Shown here: positions 48,466-58,994 of the stretch, piece after piece
Numbering within the stretch: the stretch's first letter is position 1
Layout: each line of letters opens with the position of its first letter
NCBI GenBank assembly: GCA_038093975.1
Contig: JBBPTG010000087.1
Span: 50,200-114,199 of the forward strand
Reading direction: 5' to 3'
Source: Chalciporus piperatus
Lineage: Eukaryota > Basidiomycota > Agaricomycetes > Boletales > Boletaceae
Length of the DNA stretch: 64,000 bases
Notes under the pieces: model-generated
What the model was told of the DNA's origin: nothing
What the model saw: only the letters and a program-made list of their open reading frames with translations
Databases searched by the model: none
Program-made: the position numbers and the translations under genes

Positions 48466-49733
48466 CAAAAATGGGAATTTTGCCAAAAAAGGGCTTACTC
48501 GTGGCTTCCCTGTCGTGGGAAAAGGTGAGGGAGGAAAAAGACACCTGCTGGTGTTGGGTTCGTCCGGATAAGGCAACCCTGCCCACCTGGCCAGAATATC
48601 CGGCCCGGGTGTACAGAAGTGCAGTAACCGATCGACGGCCGGGTGGCGACGAGACCACCCAGGAACCGACAGGACGAAGGACGCGGCGAGGAGACGCAAC
48701 CCAGGACAGCAGGACGAGGACGGAGAACGGCAGTAAGGTCAATAGATATTGTGCAAGGAACAAGTACAAGGCACAGTAAGGAAAGCCAAAATATTAATGA
48801 CGAGCGCCCATAATCGTTTGGGAGGGGAAAGCAGCGACGCGATCACCCAGGAGCACAGCGTACGAGGGAGCGATATCCTCTATGAAACGCCAATAGCGGA
48901 GGAACGCGTTCGAGTGCCAGCGACCCAAAAGCTGGACGACGTGTGGAGGGACGCCTCGAAGAAGGAGCTCGGTGGTACCACCGATGCGGAAACAGTGGCC
49001 CGAGATAGCGGGGAATCCAAGGGGGGACCAAACGGCGTTGCAAACAGCAAGGAACTTGCGACGCGTCAGGGGCACGGAGACGCTCCCCTGAGAGTAAGCG
49101 AAGAGGTGGGAGCAAAGGGGAGGAGAGTTGATGGCAAGGTGGACGTCCAGAGCGGCCAGAGAGTTGGAAGGCCCACACTGGGCACCGAGGAAGATGTCCT
49201 CCCCATTTTCCTTGCCGACCTTGGTGAAAGGCAAGTGACAAGTACGGGAAAGACCTGTCGGGGAGAGAGGACGCAGAGAGCCCGGTGAGGGGAAGCGCGT
49301 AGTCGAGAATGCCGCCACAGAATCAGGGAGCAGCTCCCCTAGACGACACTGGCTCCAGTAAGCCATGCAGGCCGCTGTTACGAACGCTCAGTTCCTTATC
49401 CTAGTCTTTCCTACACTTACTACGTTTCTCTTTCACTTTTGCACTTAGTCGCTTTCTCTCCCTTTTCTGTTATCTTATCTTATCAAGATCACATCACGTG
49501 ATCTGCTGACATCAGCAAGGTCTAGCCATTCGCTTACGTAACGTGGCTGTGCGTGGCTGTGCATCTTCCCCACTGTCCATGACTCATACCGAGTCACCAT
49601 GACTCAGACTCTTATTGACTCATTATGACTCACCGTGACTCTTACTGATTCACGCTGACTCATCTCGCTTCCTAGTCATATACGCTATTGGCTGTTACTC
49701 GCCATGACTCATATCTAGTCATACCTAGTTATA

Positions 49734-50186
49734 TGTTATGACTGAGTCACAACACAGCGGGGACTTAAGGCAACACTAAGCCTTGCGAAGGAGTATGCTG
49801 AGTACTAAAGCTTAATTGCGGTGAAGCAACAAATGGATTAGACTGCGGTCTGTGATAAGTACAGGGCTACTTATATACTATTGAGAAGTGCGCACAGACC
49901 AACAGCCGAATAAGGAAATCATAAAGAGAAAGATAGATAAGGTAAAGGGACAACGATAAGAAAAGGTACCAGGCACGGATTAGGGTCTAGGCCATGACAT
50001 CATTGCTGACTCATCTAAGTCTGGACCTTTGTCACGTGACCTGATTATGTAATAGTTTACGTAATGCTACAGGGACTACCGGAGCGAATTAAGATGAATC
50101 CGGCTTGACCCCTAAGTTGTAGACAAAGTCCAGAGTTCGAATACCGTTGTAGGCAAAAGTTTGAAAAGTTTTTAAATACTATAACA
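49734..50186 (-). repeat. 3' LTR of element B
   Basis: 453 bp, TG...CA ends; preceded on the element strand by a purine run ending GAGAGGGGATAG (50187-50200). Confidence 0.93.
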
Positions 50187-50200
50187 CTATCCCCTCTCTA
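50187..50200 (-). other. polypurine tract of element B
   Basis: Minus-strand TAGAGAGGGGATAG directly abutting the 3' LTR; expected plus-strand DNA primer site. Confidence 0.7.
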
Positions 50201-53200
50201 GGAATCGCATTCCAGGCGATTCGGCAATTTCCGCACAGGAACCTCTGTCAGATTCTCATATTTCTGAAACAAGGCCGAGAAATTTCCCATGGTCATGTTA
50301 ATGCGACGTGGGGCGGACGGGTACTTTTTGTGAAAAGCTTTGACAGCTTCGGGTGCATTTGACAAATGCGCTGCCTTTTCCCATGTACGGTCCGATATGT
50401 CCCAGCCTTTCCAATGAACCAGGTACTCTAACTGTCCTTGTTTAACCTGAGATTTTACTACGTAATCCACCTCATACTCTTCTTCTCCCTCTTGGTTGAC
50501 TACTACCGGATCCGGAAGACGGACCGGTTGCCCTTCCAACGGTTCTTTAGCCGGTTTGACTCGTTTGACATTAACCGTGGGATGAATATGCATAGAATTG
50601 GGCAAGTCTAATGTGATTGCATTGGGAAGGACCTTCGTGATTTTATACGGTCCGATCCAATTTTGTGTCATCTTTTTGGAGGGATAAGGTAATTTGAGGT
50701 TGTCCGTGGATAACATAACGACATCTCCGATTTGATAATCTGGAGCTTCGGACCAATGTTTGTCCGCTTGCTCTTTCATCCGGTTCTGAGTTTCTTCTAA
50801 CGCCTGCTCGACTTCTTTGTGTGCCTTTCCACATTTCTCTAGGAATGTGCCAGCCGGAGATGAATCGCCTTCGAATCCCATGCGTGGGAAGTAGTTTTTT
50901 GTTATAGCGAAGGGAATCGTTCCGGTGGCAGTGGATAGGGAGGAATTGTGATGGAACTGCGCTATCTTCAACCAATCAGCCCATTCCGTTTGACGTTTAG
51001 CCACGTAAGCGCGGAGATACTGCTGGAGTTCTCGGTTCATACGCTCCGTTTGGCCATCGGTTTGGGGGTGATAAGCGGTTGACAGCTTCTGTTCTATTCC
51101 TAGAAGGGTGCAAAGCTGTGAAGTAAACTCCGATGCGAATTGCGGTCCTCGATCTGAAACAATTGAAGAGGGAAGTCCGTGTCTACACCAAACATTGTCT
51201 CTAAATAGAATAGCTAATTCTTTCGAAGAAATTGTCTTTTTACAAGCGATAAACTCTACTTCTTTAGAGAAGCGATCTACAATTACACAAATAGCATCAA
51301 AGCCACGTGATTTGGGAAAACCCGTGGTAAAGTCTATAGATATATCCTTCCATGGTTCTTTCGGAACGGGAAGGGGAATTAATTTGCCAGTTTGTGCAGT
51401 TGACTTTCCCTTCGTGAGGGCGCACGTCTGACAATGTTCTACGTAAGTTTTAACGTCCTTTGTGACACCAGGCCACGAGAAATAACGAGTAACCAGATGT
51501 AAAGTACGTCCTTGGCCACCATGGCCGCCAATAGGAGAGTCATGAAGGATTGTGAGTAGTTTAGTACGTAAAGAAATAGGAACGAAAACTTTGTTTTTGT
51601 CATTTTTAAATACTATAGACCCCTCGTCAAAAACGAAGCCATCTAAAGTATCATTTTTTATTTTTTCTGATTCATTTTGTATTTCGTCATAAATAGGTGA
51701 AGAAAGAGTAATCGTATTAATAAAAACAGAAGCAGGAAGGACAGTAATATTTTTGTTATGATCGGGATCTGCTTCTCCGTGATCTTCTCGACGAGATAAA
51801 GCATCAGCCCTTCCATTTGTAGAACCCGGTTTATAAATAATCGAGTAATTATACTCTGAGAGCAACGCGTTCCAGCGTGCTTGGCGTGGGCTCAGAGTTT
51901 GGGGAGATTTCCAGTATTCGAGATTCTTGTGGTCTGTCCAAATCTCGAAATGTTCTCGACCCATTAGATAATGTCTCCATTCCTGCAAAGCCCGAATGAC
52001 AGCTAGAAGCTCCTTGTCATAAACCGGGTAGTTCTTCTCGGCAGAACTAAAGGAATGGGAAATGAAGGCACAAGGCCTCCAGAGGCCATCATCGCATTTA
52101 ACCGAGAGCACAGCTCCCGTTGCAATATCACTAGCGTCCGTTTCTACTCTGACTTCTTTAGAGCGGTCAGGATAAGCTAAAAGCGGAGCGGTAGTGAATT
52201 GCTGCTTCAGCTTGTCAAAAGCTTGCTGTTGCTCCGGTCCCCACCGGTATGGTGTGTCCTTTTTGGTAAGGTCATTCAAGGGACGAGCAATGTCAGCGAA
52301 GCCCTGAATGAAGCGTCGGTAGAAGTTAGCCAATCCTAAAAAGGACTGAACACCCTTCAACCGAGTTGGCGCCGGCCAATCCAAAATAGCCTGCACCTTT
52401 GAGGTGTCCATCTCTACGCCTTTCTGGGAGATAACCATTCCCAAGAAATCTACGGAATCCACCGCGAAGCTACACTTTTCTGGTTTTACGTAAAGATCGT
52501 TCTCTCTGAGACGTTGCAATACGGTTTTAACTATTTCTAAGTGCTCTGCTCTAGTTTTTCCGAACGTAAAGATCATGAGATCGTCGATATAAATAATAAG
52601 AACCCCATGAAGATCGCTAAATAGATCATTCATCATTTGTTGGAATGTGGGGGGAGAGTTCGTAAGTCCAAAGTACATAACGACAGGTTCGTAAGCGCCA
52701 AATGGAGTAACGAAAGCCGCTTTCCATTCGTCGCCTTCTTTTATTCTAACATTATTATAACCCCAACGTAGGTCCATTTTAGTAAACATATCAGCTCCTT
52801 TGAGCTGGTCGATAAGTCCGGAAATGAGGGGAAGAGGGTAAGCGTTCTTGACAGTTCCCTCATTTACGTAACGATAATCCATAACTAATCTCTTTTTACC
52901 GTCCTTTTTTGGAATAAAGAAAACAGGAGATGTCTGAGGGGATTTCGACGGACGAAGATATCCTTTCGATAACTCCTTATCGATGAACTTTTTAACGTCA
53001 TCTAGTTCCTGTTCGGACATCGGAATCACCCGACCCTTTTTGGGAACAAAATCAGGCTTGAGATCTATTGCGTGGTCCCACGCCTTTCGGGTAGGCATAC
53101 GCTCACTCTCTTGCTCTGAGAAGACGTCTAAGTACTCGTGGAGTTCTACTGGGACTTTCTCGGTGAGCCCCGCCTCAAACACTCGACGAATAGAAAACGA

Positions 53201-53836
53201 ACGATTCAAATGATAGTTGACTACTTTGCACTGATCTGTACAGCGTGTGAATCGTACTCGTTTGGCCACCCAATCGATTTCAGGGTTGTGCCTCTCGAGC
53301 CAATCGTAGCCGATGATCATATGATGAGTGCCAAGTACAGAAACAAAAGCGTCCATATGCTCGAAATGTCCATTGTGTCCCAAAACAAGTGAAACCTTGT
53401 GAGTGACACCGCCTATCGCTCCCTCTGAGCCGTCGGCGTTGTACACTGGAATAGGAAAAGGAAGTTCTTCCAGTGTCAAACCATGTCGTTCACAGAACGA
53501 TTTATCTATAAACGTTTCGGTTGCGCCGGAATCCAATAGAGCGGCAAACTCCATTTTCTTCCATTGCTCCCCTTTATCGTACATAATAGTAATAGCGAGA
53601 TCCAGCTCGTTTTTCCGATTCTGATTCCTTACATGTATTTTTGATGGGATTTCTTTTTTCGAATATTTTACCTTAAGGGAATTAAGCACGAATTGTTTTA
53701 CTTCTGTCGCCACGCCACTAAGGGACGCCCTTTCAGAAGAAGAAGAAAAGTTATATTGAAACGGAACACAAGGAGTAGTACTAATACAACCATTTGGTAA
53801 ACTATGTCCGAGCCGCCGAGAACCCATTTCTCTCAT
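50198..53836 (-). CDS. pol: pol polyprotein of element B (PR-RT-RH-IN-chromodomain)
   Basis: 1212 residues, uninterrupted. Aspartic protease DSGATETF near residue 103. Reverse transcriptase with RLVMDYRYVNEGTVKNAYPL and active site YIDD near 416. RNase H beginning VRVETDASDIATGAV. Integrase zinc finger (H...H...CQTC), then the D-D-E core in DISIDFTTG (about 830), SDRGPQFASEF (about 895) and QTDGQTERMNREL (about 934). C-terminal chromodomain EYLVHWKGWDISDRTWEKAA (about 1130). The chromodomain places it in the chromoviruses, where it is thought to guide integration to marked chromatin. Its ATG overlaps the gag stop as ATGA. Confidence 0.97.
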   Translation of the reverse strand: MREMGSRRLGHSLPNGCISTTPCVPFQYNFSSSSERASLSGVATEVKQFVLNSLKVKYSKKEIPSKIHVRNQNRKNELDLAITIMYDKGEQWKKMEFAALLDSGATETFIDKSFCERHGLTLEELPFPIPVYNADGSEGAIGGVTHKVSLVLGHNGHFEHMDAFVSVLGTHHMIIGYDWLERHNPEIDWVAKRVRFTRCTDQCKVVNYHLNRSFSIRRVFEAGLTEKVPVELHEYLDVFSEQESERMPTRKAWDHAIDLKPDFVPKKGRVIPMSEQELDDVKKFIDKELSKGYLRPSKSPQTSPVFFIPKKDGKKRLVMDYRYVNEGTVKNAYPLPLISGLIDQLKGADMFTKMDLRWGYNNVRIKEGDEWKAAFVTPFGAYEPVVMYFGLTNSPPTFQQMMNDLFSDLHGVLIIYIDDLMIFTFGKTRAEHLEIVKTVLQRLRENDLYVKPEKCSFAVDSVDFLGMVISQKGVEMDTSKVQAILDWPAPTRLKGVQSFLGLANFYRRFIQGFADIARPLNDLTKKDTPYRWGPEQQQAFDKLKQQFTTAPLLAYPDRSKEVRVETDASDIATGAVLSVKCDDGLWRPCAFISHSFSSAEKNYPVYDKELLAVIRALQEWRHYLMGREHFEIWTDHKNLEYWKSPQTLSPRQARWNALLSEYNYSIIYKPGSTNGRADALSRREDHGEADPDHNKNITVLPASVFINTITLSSPIYDEIQNESEKIKNDTLDGFVFDEGSIVFKNDKNKVFVPISLRTKLLTILHDSPIGGHGGQGRTLHLVTRYFSWPGVTKDVKTYVEHCQTCALTKGKSTAQTGKLIPLPVPKEPWKDISIDFTTGFPKSRGFDAICVIVDRFSKEVEFIACKKTISSKELAILFRDNVWCRHGLPSSIVSDRGPQFASEFTSQLCTLLGIEQKLSTAYHPQTDGQTERMNRELQQYLRAYVAKRQTEWADWLKIAQFHHNSSLSTATGTIPFAITKNYFPRMGFEGDSSPAGTFLEKCGKAHKEVEQALEETQNRMKEQADKHWSEAPDYQIGDVVMLSTDNLKLPYPSKKMTQNWIGPYKITKVLPNAITLDLPNSMHIHPTVNVKRVKPAKEPLEGQPVRLPDPVVVNQEGEEEYEVDYVVKSQVKQGQLEYLVHWKGWDISDRTWEKAAHLSNAPEAVKAFHKKYPSAPRRINMTMGNFSALFQKYENLTEVPVRKLPNRLECDS

Positions 53837-55167
53837 TGGCTGTTTCCTTTTAAAGCTTCGGCTGCCTGTGCCTTGGCTTCTGATTCAATACGGTCGCGCC
53901 AGTACGCTTCCGCTTCTTGATTGGTATATGCCGCTTGATGCGACATGTAACTTGTGCTGGTGGACGGGCCAGCGGGGTAGGGTGAAGGGGTAGGAGGGTA
54001 GGGTGCAGGGATGGTACCTGCGAAGGGCATCTGCCGGTTGTCAAACAGCAGGGAAGACTCAACGTATTGTTGCGAGTATGGATCCCACATAACAACTTGT
54101 CTCTGACGCGGCCTGTGGGGCTTTGGGCACGCGTTTGCAAAATGACCTGGTTGGTCGCAATTGAAACAATTTCCCCGAACAGGGGATCTTGGCATTTGCT
54201 GTGCCGACAGATCCATCGGGGCTCCACGACCAGGTTGTGTGCCTGTGGGAGTGAAGCGGGGGGCCGCATACGGAGCGGGGGGACGTGGGAGCGGGCGTGA
54301 TGCAATTGGGTAACGAGGGGGGAGATACGGATATGATGATGAAGGCCTTGGCGCAGTCGCGGGTGCTTGACAAACTGGAGCACCGCGTTCAACGACGATA
54401 CGTTCGAAAGTTCGACCCAACTTTCGGTAAGTGTCGATCGTGTTGGTCAGATTTTGCTCATCAACATTGGTGTTGATTTGCGCCTGATAATAGATTTTGT
54501 AATCTATTGCCTTTTTCAGAAGCTCTTTGGCATGAGCATCTTCAATCTCCGATTCCGCTTTCAACAATTCAAACTCCTGGAGGAAGATGTCCACAGGTTT
54601 CCCAGCCTGCTTTAATGCTTCCAATTTTCGAAGACTCTCATGAGCGAGAACGTCTATTTGAAAATGTGATTTGAGGAGATGTGAAAATATTGTCCACGTG
54701 GGCCATGCTAGTAGTCCCAGGGGTGCTCGAACAGGTTCCTCTGCTTCGCCTTCTACTGGTGGCGGTGGTAGCAATTCGTATCGAGACCATTTTTCTATTG
54801 TCATCTGGGCGAACCCAGCTGCTTTTCCTTCTAACCGTGAGAGTACGGCGAGGCATCGAACCTTGTTGTTTTTCCACGTATGGACGGATTGCCAGGCGTT
54901 AACCTGCGCCCACCACAACCGGAATTTGGTGCGGTCACCATCCCATTTTCCCGGGTCGGCAACTTTTTTGGACACGGAGTCCGAATTGTCTGATATGAGC
55001 GCCTTCAGAGCGGCGGTGAGAGCAGCGATGGGATCAGCGGGATCTGCCATCGGAGATTCGGGACGGGGAGTAGGAGGATGTGAACTTTCGGATGAAGAAG
55101 GGAAGTGACGTGGGGGAGATCTGTAACCCTGAGCTTGTGTTTCTTGATCTAAGAACTCTGCTGACAT
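53833..55167 (-). CDS. gag: gag of element B
   Basis: 444 residues starting MSAEFLDQETQAQGYRSPPR at 55167. The N-terminal third is Pro/Ser-rich. The capsid-like region (KWDGDRTKFRLWWAQVNAWQ, LAWPTWTIFSHLLKSHFQID) matches the retrotransposon gag family. One CCHC zinc knuckle CFNCDQPGHFANAC lies towards the C-terminus for RNA packaging. It ends in TGA at 53835-53833, sharing ATGA with pol. Confidence 0.95.
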   Translation of the reverse strand: MSAEFLDQETQAQGYRSPPRHFPSSSESSHPPTPRPESPMADPADPIAALTAALKALISDNSDSVSKKVADPGKWDGDRTKFRLWWAQVNAWQSVHTWKNNKVRCLAVLSRLEGKAAGFAQMTIEKWSRYELLPPPPVEGEAEEPVRAPLGLLAWPTWTIFSHLLKSHFQIDVLAHESLRKLEALKQAGKPVDIFLQEFELLKAESEIEDAHAKELLKKAIDYKIYYQAQINTNVDEQNLTNTIDTYRKLGRTFERIVVERGAPVCQAPATAPRPSSSYPYLPPRYPIASRPLPRPPAPYAAPRFTPTGTQPGRGAPMDLSAQQMPRSPVRGNCFNCDQPGHFANACPKPHRPRQRQVVMWDPYSQQYVESSLLFDNRQMPFAGTIPAPYPPTPSPYPAGPSTSTSYMSHQAAYTNQEAEAYWRDRIESEAKAQAAEALKGNSQ

Positions 55168-55874
55168 ATATCCTTACTGAACCCTATCTTCCAAAGGTTC
55201 TCTGGGGATGACAGACACGAGGACGAAGAAAATATTTTTTCGAGCGGAGGTAATACCTGCGACGCTTATCGGAATCTTTGCAGACCTTCTGAGGAAGTTT
55301 CCCAAGATCTGTTTGGATTTTGCACATATACTACTCTCGAACTTCTATCTTCGAGCAGTAGCGAAAACTATCGTAATACAGGATACTATTTTTTATTGTT
55401 TTCTATTTTTGTACCTCGGCGGTGCTGCCGGCTTACGTTGCTACGTATGACTCAGCCAAGGGGGCGGCGACGCGCTTTTCCCTTGTCGTCCTTCGCAATT
55501 GGGCACGATCCCAATCCGGTCTTCGAACAAATACTATAGTACGGAGGATAACAGAAACGGGGCACTAAAGGCTGGCCCAAAAGAATAGAATAGCCAGATG
55601 GCGAATGCGTGACGTCAACGGGTGATCACGCGAACCCGGATCGTGTCTACAGTCAGAGGGTTGGCGCGTGAGCGGGCCCCAAGACGTCTCGAACGATCAA
55701 AAAGCCCCTAGTGCACTATGGGGAACAGCAACTTTATCCAATTTATGACGGCGGACGGCCGTATATGCAGCAGTGGACGGAGTTGCGGTCTCCTGTGTGT
55801 CACGTACACAAACGGTCTTCTTGACCAACTCTTTAGCCCTAGAGTCCAGGCGGTGTTTTCAAGTCTAATCCAAG
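55168..55874 (-). other. leader of element B with putative primer-binding region
   Basis: About 700 bp between the 5' LTR and gag with no ORF of note. The bases next to the LTR (element strand CTTGGATTAGACTTGAAAAC) are the expected primer-binding site and are kept in element C. The LTR-proximal half is homologous to 9110-9430 in element A. Confidence 0.6.
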
Positions 55875-56327
55875 TGTTATGACTGAGTCACAACACAGCG
55901 GGGACTTAAGGCAACACTAAGCCTTGCGAAGGAGTATGCTGAGTACTAAAACTTAATTGCGGTGAAGCAACAAATGGATTAGACTGCGGTCTGTGATAAG
56001 TACAGGGCTACTTATATACTATTGAGAAGTGCGCACAGACCAACAGCCGAATAAGGAAATCATAAAGAGAAAGATAGATAAGGTAAAGGGACAACGATAA
56101 GAAAAGGTACCAGGCACGGATTAGGGTCTAGGCCATGACATCATTGCTGACTCATCTAAGTCTGGACCTTTGTCACGTGACCTGATTATGTAATAGTTTA
56201 CGTAATGCTACAGGGACTACCGGAGCGAATTAAGATGAATCCGGCTTGACCCCTAAGTTGTAGACAAAGTCCAGAGTTCGAATACCGTTGTAGGCAAAAG
56301 TTTGAAAAGTTTTTAAATACTATAACA
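55875..56327 (-). repeat. 5' LTR of element B
   Basis: 453 bp, one mismatch to the 3' LTR. A minus-strand TATATAAG at 56011-56018 is the likely promoter. Confidence 0.93.
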
Positions 56328-57235
56328 TTATATAGTTAAGGTTTACTAGTCATATAGTTAAGGTTTAGCCACAACATGTACAAACACTGTCAATAGTATA
56401 TAAACCCGGGTTGACAAGCACTGGCTCTCCAGTCTTGTTCTCCTGGAGTTTCCTCTTCTTGAACTTCATGGGCCAAGCGCTCCTGCTTGTCTAGTCTGAT
56501 CCTCAGCTCTAGTTACTGAGTTGATGTGGTTCCACTAGGGCATGTTGTCTGATGATAGCGCTAGCTCTTGATTGAGTTGAGTCGTTTCAGCCGCAGCGCG
56601 AACGGCAGCAAATAAGGGGACTGAGGGGTCCAGAGAGGAACACAGAACATCTAGCATCTCTTGGGCAACCGGCGGACGCAAAGCGCGACGAGAAGATGAG
56701 GGAGTACAGCGTTCGGCGGCGGTCAGCAGGTACTGCAAACGAAGAGCGCCGCCCCAGGGGACGCCGTTAACAAGGTGCCAAGCGCGAACACCATTTATGT
56801 CGCTGCGAATGGCCCCCCCGGAGCGGGAGCCAGCGCTATCGGCCACAAACGTGCAGAGCAAGAATTCGTTCGCGGGCAGCCAGAATGCAGGAGGGATGCC
56901 CTGGGAGGTGCAGAAGATGCGGAAACGCTGTACGCCGCGGTCGTAGAGGGCGCGTGTAGAAGGCGCCCAAGCGTGAAGAATAACAGTCGAGATCGTGGAC
57001 TCGAGCTCAGGGTGTGTGGATGCAGACGGAACCAATGCTGAGGAGGGCATACAGGCAGTGGACTTGATGGCACACACGGGATCAAACGGAGGGAATGAAC
57101 ACGAGGAATTTATGCAAAGACATAGGATACAGAGGCTACAGAGGCTGACACAGACTACAGAGGCTGACAAAGAGTGAAACCACAGGAAGCCGATATGGAG
57201 ACAATGCAAAGAACACCTGAGAGTGGCTGACACGG

Positions 57236-58994
57236 CTAAGTGGACTCACGAGGAATGGGGTAGAAAGTCAGGAACGGCCGCAAGGAAACGGGCAGGCGAG
57301 GCGTAAATGAGAAATTGCGTGCAGAAGAAGGAAAAGAACCACGAGAGGGACCGTCTGCAGGATTATCGGCGGAAGCGATATACGAGATCGAGAACCAAAT
57401 TCGGAATTCGAGGAATCCGTTTATAATGCGCCGAAGAACAGTGTTCTGCTGAGAGTTGCGAGAGAGGCCAGAGGCGAGGGCGCCCACCACGCCCTGGTTA
57501 TCGGAGCGTAAAGTAAAATGAGAATCGCGAACACCGGAAGCTGCCACAGAGAGAAGGGCGAGCTCAATCGCGACCATCTCGGCCCAGCCGATGTCGCGAC
57601 CGTCACCCTTCCAATCCGGAGCAAGCTTCCAAGCCAGGACACGGTCCTCGAAAACGAACCCGACTCCCCAGGACGAGGAGGCGTCGACAAATATAGGAGA
57701 GGGATGAAGATCCGGAGCGAGAGAAATGGAGCGGCCGCAGGAGGGGAGGGACAGCTGAGCGTGCCACCAAGCGACATCCACCAAAACAGACTTGGGGATA
57801 CGGCGACGGGAAAACGGCGAGGCGTTTGAGAAGGAAGAAGCGAATCGGAAAAGGCCTGGAAGGTGCGAACGGGAGTTAACGATAACGACGGCGCAGTGGT
57901 TGAGGGTGCCAATAAGCACCTCGCAGTCATGGTGGGAGACCAAGGCATCCGCCGACCACGACGCGAGACGAGCAAGATACTTCGAGCGTTTACTGTCGGG
58001 AAGAGAGACGTGCTTGAGATCAAGGTCCCAGAGGAAACCAAGGTAGGGGAAACAAGTGGCGAAATCGATAAATTTCTTGGACGCCCAAGGCCACCCCAGC
58101 TCCTCGGCGACTTGCCAGATGAGGGAGGAGTCATACGGAAACTGTGGAGGAAGGAGAAGCCGAATTAGTGAAGGTCAGGCCAAGGAGAGCGAAAGGAAAG
58201 AGAAAGGAGGGGGTACCGACCACAGGCAACCCATCCATGTAGCGAATAGGGTAGCGGAAGAAGACGAAATCATCTGCCCAGTTGATGAGGTCCTGGATAG
58301 ACTTGAAACGATAGATGCAGACGATGCCGTCCACGCAGTGACCGAAGATGCCCGAAGAGCTGCAACAGCCGAAGCAGCAGCAGTGGTCGATGTAAACGTT
58401 ACCGTCCCAGAAAATACAAACGTGCAAACGATCTATAGGTGCAACTGGCATGCGACGATGCGCAGCGTCAACGTCGAAAACGGCAGCCTGGGCGCCGGGT
58501 GGTGCCCGAGCCACGAGGAGGAAACAGTCGGAAAAAGATCCCCAGTCACAGTGAAAGGTAGAAGAGTCGATCTCGGAATTAATGGACTGAATGAGAGGGT
58601 CATTACGGGGAAAGGAGTGATCTTGAATGAGTCGAGGCTTTCCGGTGGTGGAATGAAAAACAACACCGAGTGGGGAAGTGCGAAAAGGGCCAAAACGAGC
58701 TTCGAAGGCGACAGGGTCGAAAGGAGGGGAATAGCGCCCAGCAGCGAGTTCCTTTTCGATCTGGGAGAAGATGAAGGCAGAATTATCGATGGCAGATTTG
58801 TGATTGGGAGGCATGAAAGTGGAGGAGATAGAAGACGAAACGCCAAGTCGGAAACCAAAACGGAGACCGTCAGGGATGTCGGAGAAACGAGACCAGACCG
58901 CGTCCCCACAGGCACGGAGCATCTCCTCCCACTTATCGGGGAGGAGAGGGGTCACGATGGGGAATAAATCAGGTGGAAGGGTGGGATTGGGCAT
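57236..58994 (-). CDS. reverse transcriptase-RNase H of the YR retroelement
   Basis: Starts at ATG 58994 (MPNPTLPPDLFPIVTPLLPD), overlapping the gag-like ORF by about 26 bp in another frame. RT signatures are GKPRLIQDHSFPRND, FDVDAAHRRMPVAP (first Asp) and NWADDFVFFR (catalytic DD). An apparent intron (about 58240-58147, acceptor CTCCACAG) then restores the frame into FPYDSSLIWQVAEELGWPWA and FPYLGFLWDLDLK (thumb). The RNase H domain follows: FVDASSSWGVGF, GWAEMVAIEL, LRSDNQGVV and SADNPADGPSRG. The layout matches DIRS/Ngaro pol. Without the proposed splice the frame would stop at 58131. Confidence 0.75.

Larger units (their letters stand above)
49734..56327 (-). mobile_element. full-length Ty3/Gypsy chromovirus, element B (6594 bp)
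   Basis: 453-bp LTRs (49734-50186, 55875-56327), 5-bp duplication TTATA (49729-49733, 56328-56332), leader, gag, pol with chromodomain, and a purine tract next to the 3' LTR. Transcription is leftwards. The two LTRs differ by one base (G at 49810, A at 55951). All ORFs are open. This is the newest layer of the stack. Confidence 0.95.
49376..56589 (+). mobile_element. family A solo LTR, itself split by element B
   Basis: Left part 49376-49733 and right part 56328-56589 together make one family A LTR in opposite orientation to 6058-6639. Ends are TGTTACGAACG and GAGTCGTTTCA, with 5-bp duplication GCCGC on both sides. No internal region of A is present, so this is a recombined solo LTR. A 22-bp segment (around GTTAAGGTTTACTAGTCATA) is duplicated near 56335-56370. 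Confidence 0.85.
48794..57233 (-). pseudogene. tyrosine recombinase of the YR retroelement, split by LTR insertion
   Basis: N-terminal core-binding part (LHAWAPSTRALYDRGVQRF through AAERCTPSSSRRALRPPVA) lies at about 57060-56590. The catalytic part continues at 49375-48794 with GHCFRIGGTTELLLRGVPPH and LGRWHSNAFLRYWR, giving HxxR, the second basic/aromatic position and the Tyr nucleophile. The target duplication GCCGC at 49371-49375 and 56590-56594 marks the cut. The reading frame on the two sides is continuous, so only the insertion disables it. The N-terminal start is unclear; an intron from about 57245 to 57060 is possible. Confidence 0.75.

Noticed and set aside
48458..48769. 103-codon minus-strand ORF downstream of the recombinase
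   Set aside because: Low-complexity text within the 3' part of the retroelement, with no recognisable domain.
57421..58134. Long minus-strand ORF beside the RT (237 codons)
   Set aside because: It is a shadow frame of the RT thumb and RNase H coding sequence.
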